From the NCBI GenBank assembly GCA_025642075.2, contig JAODUO010001059.1, positions 96,388-160,387 on the forward strand: a stretch of DNA of 64,000 nt, written 5' to 3'. The notes beneath the pieces were generated by a model. It did no database searches. It was given only the letters and a program-made list of their open reading frames with translations, and had not been told where the DNA came from. Source of the DNA: Ridgeia piscesae (lineage: Eukaryota; Annelida; Polychaeta; Sabellida; Siboglinidae). Position 1 is the stretch's first letter. The number at the start of each line of letters is the position of its first letter. Of the stretch, positions 12,413 to 26,300 are shown piece by piece. Position numbers and translations under genes: made by a program.

Positions 12413-13454
12413 TTCTATCTGTGATTAATGATAACTCAACTTTGTTAACAAATAACATAATTATATTCTGGATAGAATGCGTTTTGACTGCTTTGGCATT
12501 TGTGCTAATTCCCATAAAAGGCAGTGCTTGGTCAAGTAAGAAAAATTTTAATGAACAGGAAACTGTTCATCATAAAATGATTCCATGAGCAACATGCAGT
12601 ATAAGCAGATAAACTGATGGGCAGCACCGCAGCAGAGTTACAGAAGTGCTCCCAAGCCAGAGGGAGGACTGAGGGAGCTACTGGTGAACAAAGGCTACCA
12701 GGACCAGTCAGCAACTAAGACTAGCAGCAATGCCATGAGTTATGCAAAATAGCAGATACTGCAGCCTGGATACACATTATAACAGGGTATTCAGGCACAG
12801 AACAAACAAAACTCAGCAGAGACACATCCCAGTTCCCCCTTGAAATGAGATAAGGAACTCTGGGCTAGGGGTATTCACTGGCTGGTTGCCAACTCATTTG
12901 TGTTCATTAAAGACACATCTCAATTAGATTGGCAAATGTTTTCTCAAATGTCAATCACACTTTATGATTGGTTTAATTTTCCTAATTGATATGTGCCTTA
13001 ACTACTCTTAGATATATCAAGACAGTGATACCACATGCCCATATTGCAGAGAGGTCTACTACATTGTCAGATTAAGTTAACTGGAATATTGCTTGATGAA
13101 CTTTGTTGTTGCAAGAGTTGAGGTATACAACTAGTAGAACTGTGCTTAGCCATTTTGTGGTACCACCTAACTCCAAAGGGAATGTGATAGTTTTTATAAT
13201 TTGAATATTCCTAAAAAATTATCAATAATTACCATTATGTATACAGTTGTGTTGAGTTATATAAATTAGATTAATAAATAATGTTGTAGTTCAGTAATAT
13301 TTAATATTTTTAAAGTGTACTTGTACTCGTACTTGTACTCATGAAAATGTACTTGTACTTGTACTCAGGTTTAGCAATGTACTTGTACTCATACTCGTAT
13401 TCATCCACCAACAATGTACTCATACTCATCAAAATGTACTCGGCCCCATGTCTG

Positions 13455-14629
13455 ATACACATGCACACACATTATATATATATATATTTACACACATGTG
13501 TGTATATACATAACTTATATTTCTTAATGTTGTTGGTAACATAAAAGTATTCATAACCATTCACTGCTTACCAGCTCCATGATCACGATTGTGCAAGTTT
13601 CCTGTATATAATATTATGTTCTCGGTTGTATTTACCAGTTACACTTATGAAAAACCCGTTACACATGCACTGGTCATGGCCATGAGTTGTCTATTCAGGG
13701 GGCTAAAACCCTCCAAAGTTCTGTATCACCCCACCCAGACACTCATAAAATATACAAACTGCACTCATGGGCCTGCGTGACATTTCCACACTCATTCATA
13801 GTCAAAATTGTAGTTTCAATGGAATTGTTGAAAACAATATTTTGACTTTATGTTTACTGTCATTATGTTTACATTATCTATTTAACATGTAATCGATATC
13901 AAATTGATTCTCACTTGTAATATTTCCATGAGCATGAATTTCATTTGTCGGTCTGAACAACTATTTCTGTTGCAAGTCCAGAATTTACAACAATATTGAC
14001 CCAGCACAATTGCTCAGTTGATCAGACTGCATAAAGAGTGTACCCTGGTAGACTGCTGTTAGTGTTACATCAACCATGTTGATAGTATTTGTACGTTTAT
14101 AGCTTTACATACTTAACTCACTGTTGTGAATCAAATGCATATTGCCATTAATTATAGGCTCAGAGCCAACATCTGAACAAATATCAGGTTATTAGGGGTC
14201 ATAATCTCAACCAGATTTTATCTGCACCAGCTGTGTTTAACCTTCTTTTGGTAAACAAGTGTCATTTGTCTGAAGTAAATGCAGGCATGCACTGCAAGAA
14301 CAACATAGAGCAATTACAAATTAGCAATTTCCGGTTGCTTGAATGCTTGGCAATTTTTTTGGGAATGTATGTACAATGAAAATTTGCAGTAAGATTTGAA
14401 TTCCCACAAATGGCATGCAAATCAGATGAAGTGGTTACCACCACTTCAAAAGAAGCGTTATAAGAGTGCATATCCATGTGTACTCAAGTTCTTTTATATT
14501 AATTTAAATATTTAACTGATAACTATGTAAAGCAGCAATATTTCTAAATGTCCTTGTATTATCATTATGGAAAGGCCGATTGATGTTTTGTCTGTTTATA
14601 AAAGTAAAGGTAAGTTCTTATATTGCACA
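13455..14629. other. unassigned intergenic or intronic DNA
   Basis: Contains a short (TA/CA) run near 13,465-13,510. No gene was recognised. Confidence 0.3.
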
Positions 14630-14845
14630 GTATCTAATCCTCAGGATTGCTCAAAGCGCTTGACATTTTACTTCCCTGACAGACCTATTCAATCAGACAC
14701 CATCTCAACTTCTCTGGGAAGCATCCAGCCATATGCTACAACTAATGCATGAAGGCTGCTCGTACACATATCCACCACTGTCTATAACCAGGTACCAGGT
14801 ACTCATTTATACAGCTGAGTGAACTGGAGCAATGTAGAGTAAAAA
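14630..14845 (+). repeat. dispersed repeat, copy 1
   Basis: From CCTCAGGATTGCT through TCAACTTCTCTGGGAAGCAT to AGTGAACTGGAGCAATG it matches 50,937-51,130 in the same orientation with scattered substitutions. The motif pair (ACTCATTT.TACAGCTGAGTG) is typical of abundant interspersed repeats in marine invertebrates. Its class is unknown. Confidence 0.7.
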
Positions 14846-16509
14846 AAATAGGTTTTAACACCGCTGCATCATATTTTAACATGGGTCCTCTTAGTCCAAA
14901 GCTCTACCCCTGAGCCCCTGTGGGGAGAGAGGCAACATAGTCCTTTACCCCAATAACTGATGTTCTCCCTCCACGTTTTTTCACATCACCCCAATTTTTC
15001 TGAAGGAAAATTGGAGGAAATCACAGTCATTGTGGAAAGGGTCTGGGCTAGTAGCTATTTTCCACTCGAGATCTGACATACGATTAATATGATAAATTAA
15101 TTATGTTTCATCGTCAATTATGAAATTGGCATGTGTTTGTTTACGTCATGTGTCAGAGTCATTGCAGGTCAACACACGCATTTGCATTAATGATTCACAC
15201 CAAAACACGACTACTGGTAGTGATTTTTCATTGGGAGGAATAACATATATTAAGGCTACTACCAGGTAGTCCAGGGAGCAACATAATTGTTGTGGCCCCC
15301 TGCTATGCAAGTAATGCAACTGAGCCTACTGAGGAGAGAACGACAATTCATGTACTTGAAATCTACTTGAGACCATGAACGACACTGACATTATTAAAAG
15401 GATCTGTGATGATTTGCACTGAAATTCGGAAATGGCAACATGAAAGGAACATTTTACAAAACTAGAACTTTTCAACTCTGACAAATAGAGTGCACCAATA
15501 TATCTCATAACCTCAGAATACTGTAGATATAAGAACATAAAACAATGCAGTGCCATATATTTGATTTCACAAGGCCAGAGTACATGGTTGATTGGCATAT
15601 CCATAAGACAGGATATGTATGCTATACTTTGTTGTTGTGTTACATGTTTATCCAAGACCCTGTCGCTACAAGAAATGCCTACATCTTGCGCAGTATGTCG
15701 TGGTCTGCAGTGCTATATACTGGTTTTGCAAGATGACATGATCTTACAAGTTTCACAAATCATTATTGTCTGCAGCGATTCTTCTGTTATTGCTACAATT
15801 TCACACTGGACGTCAATGTTTGCACAATAAGCCAAAACAAACAACAGCATGCCAACTAATGAACTTTGATACACAAGTCACAACATAATACAGTCTCATT
15901 GATTCATGAATGTAGCCCCGCTTTACTAGTTTATATACAGTTTAAAAAGTTCAAGATGCTCATGCAGTTATCACCTTACAAGGCCCAACAAAGGCAACAT
16001 GACGTCTGTCCAGAAAACGTTATTTAGTGCTGTCAAGTTTAGCTGATCACCGACTAGTCGACGCGTGTACCTGACCAACTGCTGCCGTTCCAGTCGGCAT
16101 TTGTTTATCGACGATAGATTCTGTGACTGCGAGCACAACAATGTCAACGGCAACTCTCAACACGGCTTTGCAGAGCTACGACTTGGCTTGTCGGCTGCGC
16201 GCAAACGTTTACACAACGCCCATTACGTAACAGTGCTGACCAATTAACAACAGATCATGAGGGGTGGCGGGAGTTGACGATAAATCGTGGGCCCAACTAG
16301 GCACTAGCTAAGCGAAGCAGTTATTGTCGTTAAACATCAATATCGGCACAGTAACTTCCATTGCAACATTTGCTAAGCGTAACTGTATAATCCATGATTG
16401 AATTACCGTACTTGGTGCATTTAACCTGTTTGCATTTCCATACCTTTTGGAGTTTCGTTCGATGTTTACTGATGATGTTTACAACCTTCTAGACCCATTC
16501 AACCTCGCG
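14846..16509. other. intergenic DNA upstream of YARS2, CpG-enriched toward 16.0-16.5 kb
   Basis: No coding exon is recognised. CpG density rises from about 16,030 toward the YARS2 start. A minus-strand donor-like CTT|gtaagg near 15,977 could end the LDAF1 5' exon, making a head-to-head promoter. This is inference only. Confidence 0.35.
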
Positions 16510-16554
16510 TATAAATAGCCACAAAACGTCATCAGTTTGCGTGAACATGGCGGC
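16510..16554 (+). promoter_or_regulatory. YARS2 core: TATA-like box and TISU start element
   Basis: TATAAATA lies at 16,510-16,517. GAACATGGCGGC at 16,543-16,554 matches the TISU consensus (SAASATGGCGGC) at every position. TISU directs scanning-free initiation from very short 5' leaders and is enriched in mitochondrial-function genes. A start site 25-30 bp after the TATA-like box would leave a leader of only a few nucleotides, as TISU requires. Confidence 0.6.
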
Positions 16555-16584
16555 GCCCACATTACTGTCAAGCCAGTGTAAACG
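16547..16584 (+). CDS. YARS2: YARS2 exon 1
   Basis: [12 protein letters not shown] plus two bases; donor CG|gtatac. Hydroxylated, Arg/Lys-containing start of a mitochondrial presequence. This start is chosen because of the perfect TISU context. Confidence 0.85.
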
Positions 16585-19500
16585 GTATACTAATTTACAA
16601 AAATTTACCATACTTTATCAGTGCCATAAATATATGAACATTTTGAAAATCAGACGGACACATTTATTTGTCACAGGTTGAAAACACAAGACTCTTCATC
16701 CATACAGTTTCTAGTAATCGTGGTATTTCCTATTATCGGCCATCATTCGCGGTCATACTGATCATGTTCGGTCGAATTCATGAACAGGCAAATTTACGGC
16801 TATGCACACTATAACGCACAACTGTAGGCGTTGATCTCGCATATCATTCCTGCGCTTACTCCTGAGAAATGTCCATGTATAACATAACACTGACACGCAC
16901 TAACTGCTGTGACCTGTGTGCACTGAACGTCTGAAATCATGAAGAGAAGGTTATTCATCCGAAAATATAGGCTATACTCTATACTATAGCTATATTATAT
17001 TATAAATTAGGCATATAGACCCTATAAGTTACAGCTATGTAACATTTGGTTTGCAATCTACAACCTTTGCCGTTTTAACATAACTAAATGTTAGATCAAA
17101 TGAACAAATACCTGTTCTATTTTGCTAGATTCTGCTCGACTCTGCATAGGTTGCATCGCATGTGTATAACCAGAAGTTGCAGGCACTACATGAGTGGCAA
17201 CAGAAATGTACTCAAGCTACATGAAAGGGGCATTTTTGAAAATGTTTTCCCTGAAGAAAGGTAAAATAATTTAGGCAGAATAGTTTATATAGTAATACAT
17301 ACAAACAAAATGCCCATCAAGGTAATCATCTAATATTTGGACCTGACTGAAACTCATAGATTATGATCACATTTGTATGTAAGATTTAAAAATTAACTTG
17401 TTTTCAGACCCCAGAGTAAATACCTTCATTTAGTAATAATTGGAAAACAACACTGCTATAATAAATGTACAATTATTATTGTATCTGTAGTTTTAAAGTT
17501 GCTTAGAAGTAAGTTTTAAACCTGCTGTCAGTTTATATTGTTGGAAGGTACACTTCCCCAAGTACCTGGCATCTCCTCGAAAGTGTTAACATGAATAGCA
17601 ACACAGAGATGTTGCCACAAGTCAGACGAACAGATGTTCAATTTCAATCTGCCAACAGATGTAAATGATTCAGTTGGTCGAATATCTAGTTTGAGGGTGG
17701 AAACAATTATATATTTATTTTATGTTGCAACTATTACTCTGTGTCATGTAATAATGAATATGTTTAGAATATTTAAATTTTTACTTTATTTAAACACAAC
17801 ATGTAAGTCAGAGATCTTACAATTTGTTTCTCAGACTTAAATGTATGTGTCTAAATAAAAGAACTAGCAGAATGTTACCTGCATTACAGAAATGAGAAAA
17901 CATTACCCAGCCAATTTTACAATTGTTCAGTTTTTCAAATCTCAGCCATACTAAACACTGCTGCTTTGTAGTTCTAAAACATGTACAGAAAGGATTGTTT
18001 TCTTGGAGAATGCACTATTTGTTTTTTCAACTCCAGAAGTCCTGATTTGTTGCGAGCCCTGAAGGGGGCGCCAGTGTGCTGTTACTCTGGGTTTGATCCG
18101 ACGGCAGACAGTCTCCATATAGGCAACTTGATGGTCATCATTGCTCTTCTTCATTGTCAGCGGGCTGGACACCAGACAATTGCACTAGTGAGTAATTGAC
18201 CTGTGTACCACACAGTCTGTATGGTACATGGTATGTACTATGTAGTCCAGGGTTGAGTCCAAATCTACATTTTGGGATTAAATACAAATACATCTCAGAC
18301 AAATCAAATTAAAAAACTAATACGTTATTTTTCCAGATTTCAATACAAATACATTTTTCAATATAAACACATTGCAATTTTTTATTCAAATACAAACACA
18401 TGCATTTTATGATTTTACTACACATTGTATGAAACATGGTTACTCTTGTCCTAGCACAGGATGTTTACAGAGCAGGTGACAGTAGAATTCTTTGAAGCAC
18501 ATTCCCAGTCAAAACCTGCCTTATGGCTATGGATGGTGATAAGCCTTACAGACTTCCCATTCATTCATTGGTGCTAAAGTTTGACCAGTACCTTCACTGT
18601 AGGCTAATTTTCTCAGTGCTGTCTGCCCACCATTGACTCAATCAGAGGTGTGACAAAGTCTTGAGTCAGTCAGACTATGTGAGACAATGCTTTGCCTTTT
18701 GTTGGTAAAAAGTTATGTATTTGCAAATACTTTCAAATACAGACCATAATATAAAATACAAATAGATGCACAAATACACAACACTTCTGTATACAAATTC
18801 AAAAAATAAATATATATTTGGATTCAACCCTAGTATATACCATTATATTTTATGAGGTATACAGTAGGCTACTTTTTTTTCTGGTACATATTTAAAAAAT
18901 GCACAGGAAGCATATGATTATGTAAGAGAGCACCACACTGTAGCTTGGTGGGACAGCGACATTAATTATCTTATAAGATTTCTTCTTCCAGACCTGTACT
19001 TTACTGATGCAAGGGAACATGAGGATGTGTTGATGCTCCATACACCTGGGATGATAACAATGATTTTATGATGGTTTATGTGTGACCACCCAAATGGGCA
19101 CCCATTCAGTAATTTCCATGGAGGAACAGTGACGAAACAATGGGAAAAGAGTTTAAAAGAGTGCTTTCACATGGAATACTGTGTTTTGCAATGCTGTAAT
19201 GTTAAAATGTTATTTATCACAGAAAGCTATGAATCCTGCAATGCTATGATGTCTTTTGTTCCATATCTACGGATGTAGGCCTATACAAAAATCTATGAGT
19301 AATCATCAAATAACCCTCTGGCTCATGGCCCAATTAGGTAGTCTGTGGCTTCATTAATTTCCAACAGCTTACTGAAGATTGTAGAAGTAGATTGACTGAT
19401 ATTGTGAGCTGTAACACTAATGTGACAGTACAGCAAGGTTCACCTGGATATCATTGCATTAAAACATGTTTGGAAAATGGAACAGTGCTCATTTTTCATA

Positions 19501-20251
19501 CATAGACATTATTATTGTTACAATTCACTCACATGAAAATTAAGGGAACATGAAACATCATATTAGCAAATTAAATACTTTCTGTTCACGTGAGTAATCG
19601 TACACACATCAGTACACATGTTTTCAGGTAGGTGGTGCCACTGCTCAGATTGGTGACCCAAGTGGCAAGACAAAGGAGAGGACACCAATGGATCTGGAAA
19701 CGATTGAGAGCAATGTGACCAGCATTAAAAGCAGCCTGAAACGAATCTTTCGCAACCACCAGGAGTACTTCTGTCAGAATGAGAAAGATATACAGCCAAT
19801 TAAGTAAGTGTAGCCATCCTAGCGCGTCAGTTTGGTTTTCATTCTACTTTTTCTGGTTTGGAAATAAATAGGTTAAGGGAGACATCTGGGAACCATTCCG
19901 TTAACATTATTAAGAGCTCTTAAACCCAATTTTACTCAGTTAAAATCAATTTTGATCTTTAGCAGTGATCTTGAATATGTGAACAGTGTCAACACCGTGA
20001 CGTGCCAGGCACATTGTCACTGGTGTGTCATGGAAACAGTACCCATGGTAATGTGGCAATGGATATTTAAGTTTTGAAATAACAATCATTTAATTTAACA
20101 ACGGAGTTTGTTTAAGGACGAATATTTCTTAAGACCGCTTTATCTTAGGTTCCCTGGTTTGCATAATATTATATTTGTAATTTCTTGAAGACTATTAATT
20201 TTTTAACACATTCTGACCAACCTCACAGTGCATATGTAAATAATATATATG

Positions 20252-20313
<62 letters not shown>

Positions 20314-23300
20314 ATATATAATAGTGTATGTGATTAGAAGGTCTATTATGGAATATTACACAATTTGCTGCAGAATCATGAACAATGCTGAATGGTACTC
20401 CAACCGGAACGTGGTTGAGTTCCTGTCCACAGTCGGCCGACATTTTCGCATGGGCACAATGCTAGGCAGGCACAGGTAGGCCTTGTGAGTGTAGTGATAA
20501 CGCTTCTTTAAGTTGACATGGCGATTTATCTTGATTTTCACCCATCCTGGTTATTGAAACAAGTTCAGATTCTTCCTAAATTGGTAATTATTTGCTGTTG
20601 ACTAATTGGCAGGCAGGTTTACTAAACTTCCCTTATTGTGCTAGTGGGCCAACTAGTTGGTAGCTCTTCCCCTGGTTCCTTTGTCTTAGCACAGGATGCT
20701 TACACAGCAAGTGAGAGCAGTATTCTTTGAAGCACATTCCCTGTGAATACCTGCCTTTATGGCTATAGATAAGCTATAGATAAGCATAGGCTTCCCATTC
20801 AGTCATTAATGCTAATGTTTGACCAGCTTGACTGTAGGCCAATTTTCTCAGTGCCCACAGTTTTAACCAGATTTAACAAGATTGCCACCTAGAGATTCCA
20901 TTTGGCTTATCGAGAGTCCAACCTATCTATCTAAGTATACCCCGCCCGTCTTAGGTATATGTCGATTTTATTTTTAAATATATTAACACTACTAGCACCT
21001 ACACAATCAGCTGATAATCTGTTCCATTCGTTTGCTGTTCTTTGTGAAAATGAAAATTTTCTAATATCTAGTCTACACTGCTTCTTTGTTAATGTAACTC
21101 CATGTCCTCTAGTCCTTCTCTCTTCCTTGACTGTGAAAAAAATATTTCTGTCAATATTTTCATATCCATTCAATATTTTAAACACCTCAATCTGATCTCC
21201 TCTCAATCTTCTGGTTTCTAGTGTTGTTAAACCACATTCTTTTAGACGCATTTCATAACTAATATTCCTGAGTTTTTGTATCATTTTGGTTGCTCTCCTT
21301 TGTACTCTTTCTAGCATATCAATATCCTTCTTGCGATATGGCCTCCATGCTTGTATACAATATTCTAAGTGAGGCCTAACTATTGTTTAATACAGCGGTA
21401 TTATTAGTTCTTTTTCTTTGTACACTATATTTTGCCTAATTAATCCAAGAATTTGGTTTCCCTTCACTGCTGCAATTCCACACTGCTCTGATACCTTCAT
21501 GTCAGCACTAATAGTTAACCCTAAGTCCTTTTCCTTTAAGGTAGTATTTAGTACAGTACCACCCATTGTATATTGTGCATCTTCATTCCCATGACCTGTG
21601 TGAAGGCACTTACACTTTCCAAAATTAAACAGCATTTGCCACTTCTCAGACCATTCTATCAACTTATTAAGATCATCTTGTAAATGCTGTCTATCTGCAT
21701 CACTTTTAATTTTCCTAAACACTTTTGTGTCGTCCGCAAACTTCAACACCTTGCTTGTTATGTCATCATCCAAATCATTGATATATATTAAGAATAAAAT
21801 AGGTCCCAGTACTGTTCCCTGCGGTACTCCACTCAAAACCGATTTCCAGTTTGAAACCTCCCCATCAACTACTACTCTTTGTCTTCTATCAATAAGCCAT
21901 TTTTCTATCCAGTTGATCATTCCATTTCCTATGCCATGGGCCTTTAGTTTAAGTAGTAGTCTTTGGTGTGGCACTTTGTCAAAGGCTTTTTTAAATCTAA
22001 GTAGATTATATCTACTGGTGATCCCTCATCTACCCACTTTGTGACATCTTCCAAAAACATAACATATTTGTTAAGCATGACCTCGCTTTTAAAAACCCAT
22101 GTTGAGATGGGTTTATCAATTTATTTTTAAAAAGAAAATCAACCAGGTGATCTTTAATTAGTCTTTCTAATAGTTTGCAAATCACTGATGTTAAACTCAC
22201 TGGTCTATAGTTCTCTGACTTGTTTCTCGAACCTTTTTTAAATAATGGTATAAGGTTTGCTTCTTTCCATTCTAATGGAACTATTCCCTCCTCTAATGAC
22301 AAATTGAACACTGTTGCAAGCGGTATGCTGATTTGTTCTACAATTTCCAATAGTAATTTGGGAGGAATCCCATCCACTCCAGGTGATTTATTATCCTTCA
22401 TATCTCTTATTTTCATAGCTACCATTGTTGGGGTTACAATTAGTTGTCCTAAATAGTCAAACTCTCTCCCTTCGAACTTAGTCTCAAGTACTGGTAATAT
22501 AGTAATATCTCCCCTGGTAAACTCCGAACTAAAGTACTCATTTAGGTTTTCTGCCATTAAGAATCCCTCTGTTATTATGTTTCCATCACTACCTTCTAGA
22601 GGACCGACCTTATCCTGAACTTTCTGTTTACTTCGAATATATGCATAAAAACTCTTGCTGTCATGTTTTATATTAAAAGCAATTTTTTGTTCGTAGCTTC
22701 TCTTTGAATTTCTAATTTCAGCTGTAGCTTGATTAAGTGCTTCTTTATAAATGCTATAGTCTTCTTCACTTCCGGTATGTCTATATGTCTTCTACATCAT
22801 TTGCTTGTACCATATCAGTCTTGAAAAACATTCTGTCTAGACTCCTGAGCCAGTTTATCTCAGGCAGTGCTTTACCTTTTGTTGGTAAAATGGTAATTTT
22901 ATGTGTATTTTACTGTATTTGCAAATACTTTTCAAATACAGATCAAAATCAAATGCAAATGCCCATATGTGCCCTTTTGTGATTTTCAATTCAAATACAA
23001 ATACAAAAAAATTGATATACAAATACGTATTTGAACCCAACCCTGGCATTTAGCCATGTCAATTAAAGGAAAACCCTATAATTGTTTAATCTTATGATTA
23101 TACAAAAAAATTATATAGTGCTCTTTTCTGTGTGTGAAGTTTTGAGTTCACAAATTCATGTTTACATCATAGCCCACGTGAGCCCACTGGAATGTAGCAT
23201 ATGTTTTGTTAAATTATAATTTTGTCTTTCTATCTCATGTTCCCTGTAAGATACTAAAACTTTCTTTAGTTTCAATTAATTCGGGCCTGTTTTATTTAGG

Positions 23301-26300
23301 TCTGATTTAGCCCATTGTAAATGTGGTTCTCTGAAGTTGAAGTATGTAGTGTGTACATATTGTAAATATTATCTGCTATTCATTAACATTATTAAGAGCT
23401 CATAAATTCAATTTTACTCTGCTAAAATCAATTTTAAACCTTAACAGTGAGTTTGTTCAAATAGCATATAGCTTAAATCGTAGAAAATAATCCAATTGTT
23501 TAGTCAATATTTTTCCAGCAACACACTCAATTTGTCAGTAAGATGTTTTGATAGACCAGGGAAATTCTATAAAATCAGATACATTTGCATAATTGTATCA
23601 CCTTTCTGATTCATATGAAAATTCTAACTTTGAGAATGACTTGAATAGATTCTGTGTCCAGAATTAAGAGGTACCTACGAAAGATGCACTGATTAGCTCA
23701 CATGTCACTGTGGGTGCTACCAATGTTGCACAGCTTTGATGTTTTTTGCAAAACTGATTACAAAGTTGACATGCAAAACACTGAATTGAGGAGAAGCCTT
23801 TGAAGTAAATCATGGACATTACATAATTTTTAGATATTTACATTCCAGTGTACAGACGAGGCTGAAGAGTCCGGATGGGATGAGCTTCACCGAATTTACA
23901 TATCAGATGTTCCAGGCATATGATTGGTTGCATCTATACCGAAACTACAACTGTCTCATTCAGGTCAGCCACTGTATGACGTGTGACGTTCTTTCGTTGA
24001 CACCTTCATGTCAGACCTGAAGATGACAAAGTGCAGTATTACAAAAGACAATGTTTTAGGATATATTTATCCTTAGTTTACTTTAGTCAACAATTTAGAT
24101 TCTACATTTTTAAACCACCATCACTCAAACAGGAATTGCATTGCAGCAAGAAGATGTAAACCGATGAAATAATCTTCAGAACAATATATACACAATGGTT
24201 TTTAAAAATGTCAGTGATGCAGTGCCAACAGACTCATATAAAACCTGAAATCTGATAAAGAAGTGGCATACATTTTCACTGGTGTGTATTTGTGTCAAAT
24301 ATGTATATGATATATTATGCATTTATTGTTTAGTGTAAATAAAATAATTCCCATTCAAAGCATGTACCTACAGTGAGCATCTTATGTTTAGTGCCAAAGT
24401 CATGATTGCCGTCGTGTAATTGACATAGCAGGTTTTTAGTGCCTTGCATTGTCAAATTATTTGCATGATATACATTTGTATTTGTTCCTATTTCAAATGC
24501 ATAAGACTTTGCATTTATGAAGATTGAAAATGTAAAAAACCCCCATTCAAAGCATGTAACATGGCATTTTTTTGTGCCAAAGCAGGGATTGCCGTCTGTA
24601 ATTGAGATAGCAGGTTTTTAGTCCTGATTGTCAAATTTTTTGGGGCGGGATATAATTTGATTTTTTCCTAGTGACAAAAAAAGAAGTGTTTGGTTTGTCT
24701 TTTTGAATTAATAGTATAGATTTGTTTTATAATAGATCAAAATGGGAAAATTGGGGTATTTGAACTTGGTGAGTGAAAAAAAAAGAATTTTGGTTTGTCT
24801 TTTTGAATAGAAAGTATGGGATTTGTTTTTTCCTTTTAAATTTTTGTTTAAAATTTGGGTGTATTTGAAAATGTACTTTTAAAAGGTAATTTTCTCCTCC
24901 CATTTTTCTAAATAGACTAAAAATGGTCACTAGGTTGTGTCCTTTTCATTATTGTTAAATTCCCTTGGGAAATTTGATATGTCCCTTTTAAAACGGGAAA
25001 TATGTTTTTTAAAAATTGTTTCGGAGACTAGAATGTTGTAATAGGTGAGTCCGTCTCATTAATTGTGAAAACTTTCCATTGAGGACATAACATGTACCAG
25101 TTTTCAAAAACGCAGATTTTTAAATATGCCGACACTAGAATGGGATGAATGACACAGTACTGAGGTATATGTTTGAAACTGACTCCCCACCACACACTCA
25201 CACACGCACGCACCACCGCACCACCACTCACTCATTCACCCACTCATTCACCCACCCATTCAATCCCCCACTCAAGCTTTCACTCATTCACTCACTCACC
25301 AGTACTTTATCCCAATTTTTTTTTACGTCACACTTTGTAGACACATGCATGTTAAACTTACAAGTCAGTTGATATGGTATATGACATTCAACTCAAATAC
25401 ACATGTGATATCCATTCAAACATACTGACAATATCATCATTTTAAGACTTTTATGCTACTTTGTTTTTCCCCCACCGTTCATGGTATACACATCATTTAA
25501 AAACTCACCCAAAAGTTGGTATTTTGTTTAAAAAAACATAAAGTTTAACAAAAACTCCTGTGAAGACCATTTTAAAAAACATAGCTGACATGTTTTTATC
25601 ATTGATAAGAAGAACTTTATGCTAATTTTGTTTTTGCCCACCTGTTGGGGTTGTTTCCCCCAAAAAAAAAAAGTAGTTTTCTCTAGTACAATGCATGTGT
25701 TAGCAGCGGGTGTGTGGAGAATGTGTGTACAACATCTCTGCTTATGAGACAGGTGTGTTGTGCAGCAGTGTGTGCTGTGGTTCCAGGTGTGTTGTGCAGC
25801 AGTGTTTTTCCAGTGCAATGTGTGTTGGCAGGTTTTTGTGCAGCAGTGTGTGCTTCATCTTGTTATGAGACAGGTGTGTTGTGCAGCAGTGTGTGCTGTG
25901 GTTCCAGGTGTGTTGTGCAGCAGTGTGTGCTGTGGTTCCAGGTTTGTTGTGCAGCAGTGTGTGCTGTGGTTCCAGGTCTGTTGTGCAGCAGTGTGTGCTG
26001 TGGTTCCAGGTCTGTTGTGCAGCAGTGTGTGCTGTGGTTCCAGGTCTGTTGTGCAGCAGTGTGTGCTGTGGTTCCAGGTTTGTTGTGCAGCAGTGTGTGC
26101 TGTGGTTCCAGGTTTGTTGTGCAGCAGTGTGTGCTGTGGTTCCAGGTCTGTTGTGCAGCAGTGTGTGCTGTGGTTCCAGGTTTTGTGCAGCAGTGTGTGC
26201 TGTGGTTCCAGGTTTTGTGCAGCAGTGTGTGCTGTGGTTCCAGGTCTGTTGTGCAGCAGTGTGTGCTGTGGTTCCAGGTCTGTTGTGCAGCAGTGTGTGC

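Larger units (their letters stand above)
12132..13454. mobile_element. non-autonomous hAT-like transposon, 1,323 bp
   Basis: Terminal inverted repeats CAGACATGGGGC at both ends. The subterminal regions are full of GTACTCGTACTTGTACTC-type repeats (12,150-12,215 and 13,313-13,445). The flanks share ATACAC directly beside each end (8-mers ATATACAC and ATACACAT, 6 of 8 identical), compatible with a decayed 8-bp target duplication. No transposase frame is present. The interior carries two hairpins. Size and subterminal motif resemble the complete element at 32,781-34,117. Confidence 0.65.

Noticed and set aside
24725..24775. Candidate for the missing GGSDQ exon (GATCAAAATGGGAAAATTGG...GAACTTG|gtgagt)
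   Set aside because: It reads [12 protein letters not shown] and would end in the right phase, but the preceding GGS is absent, and the stretch is one unit of an AT-rich tandem repeat whose neighbour lacks the resemblance.
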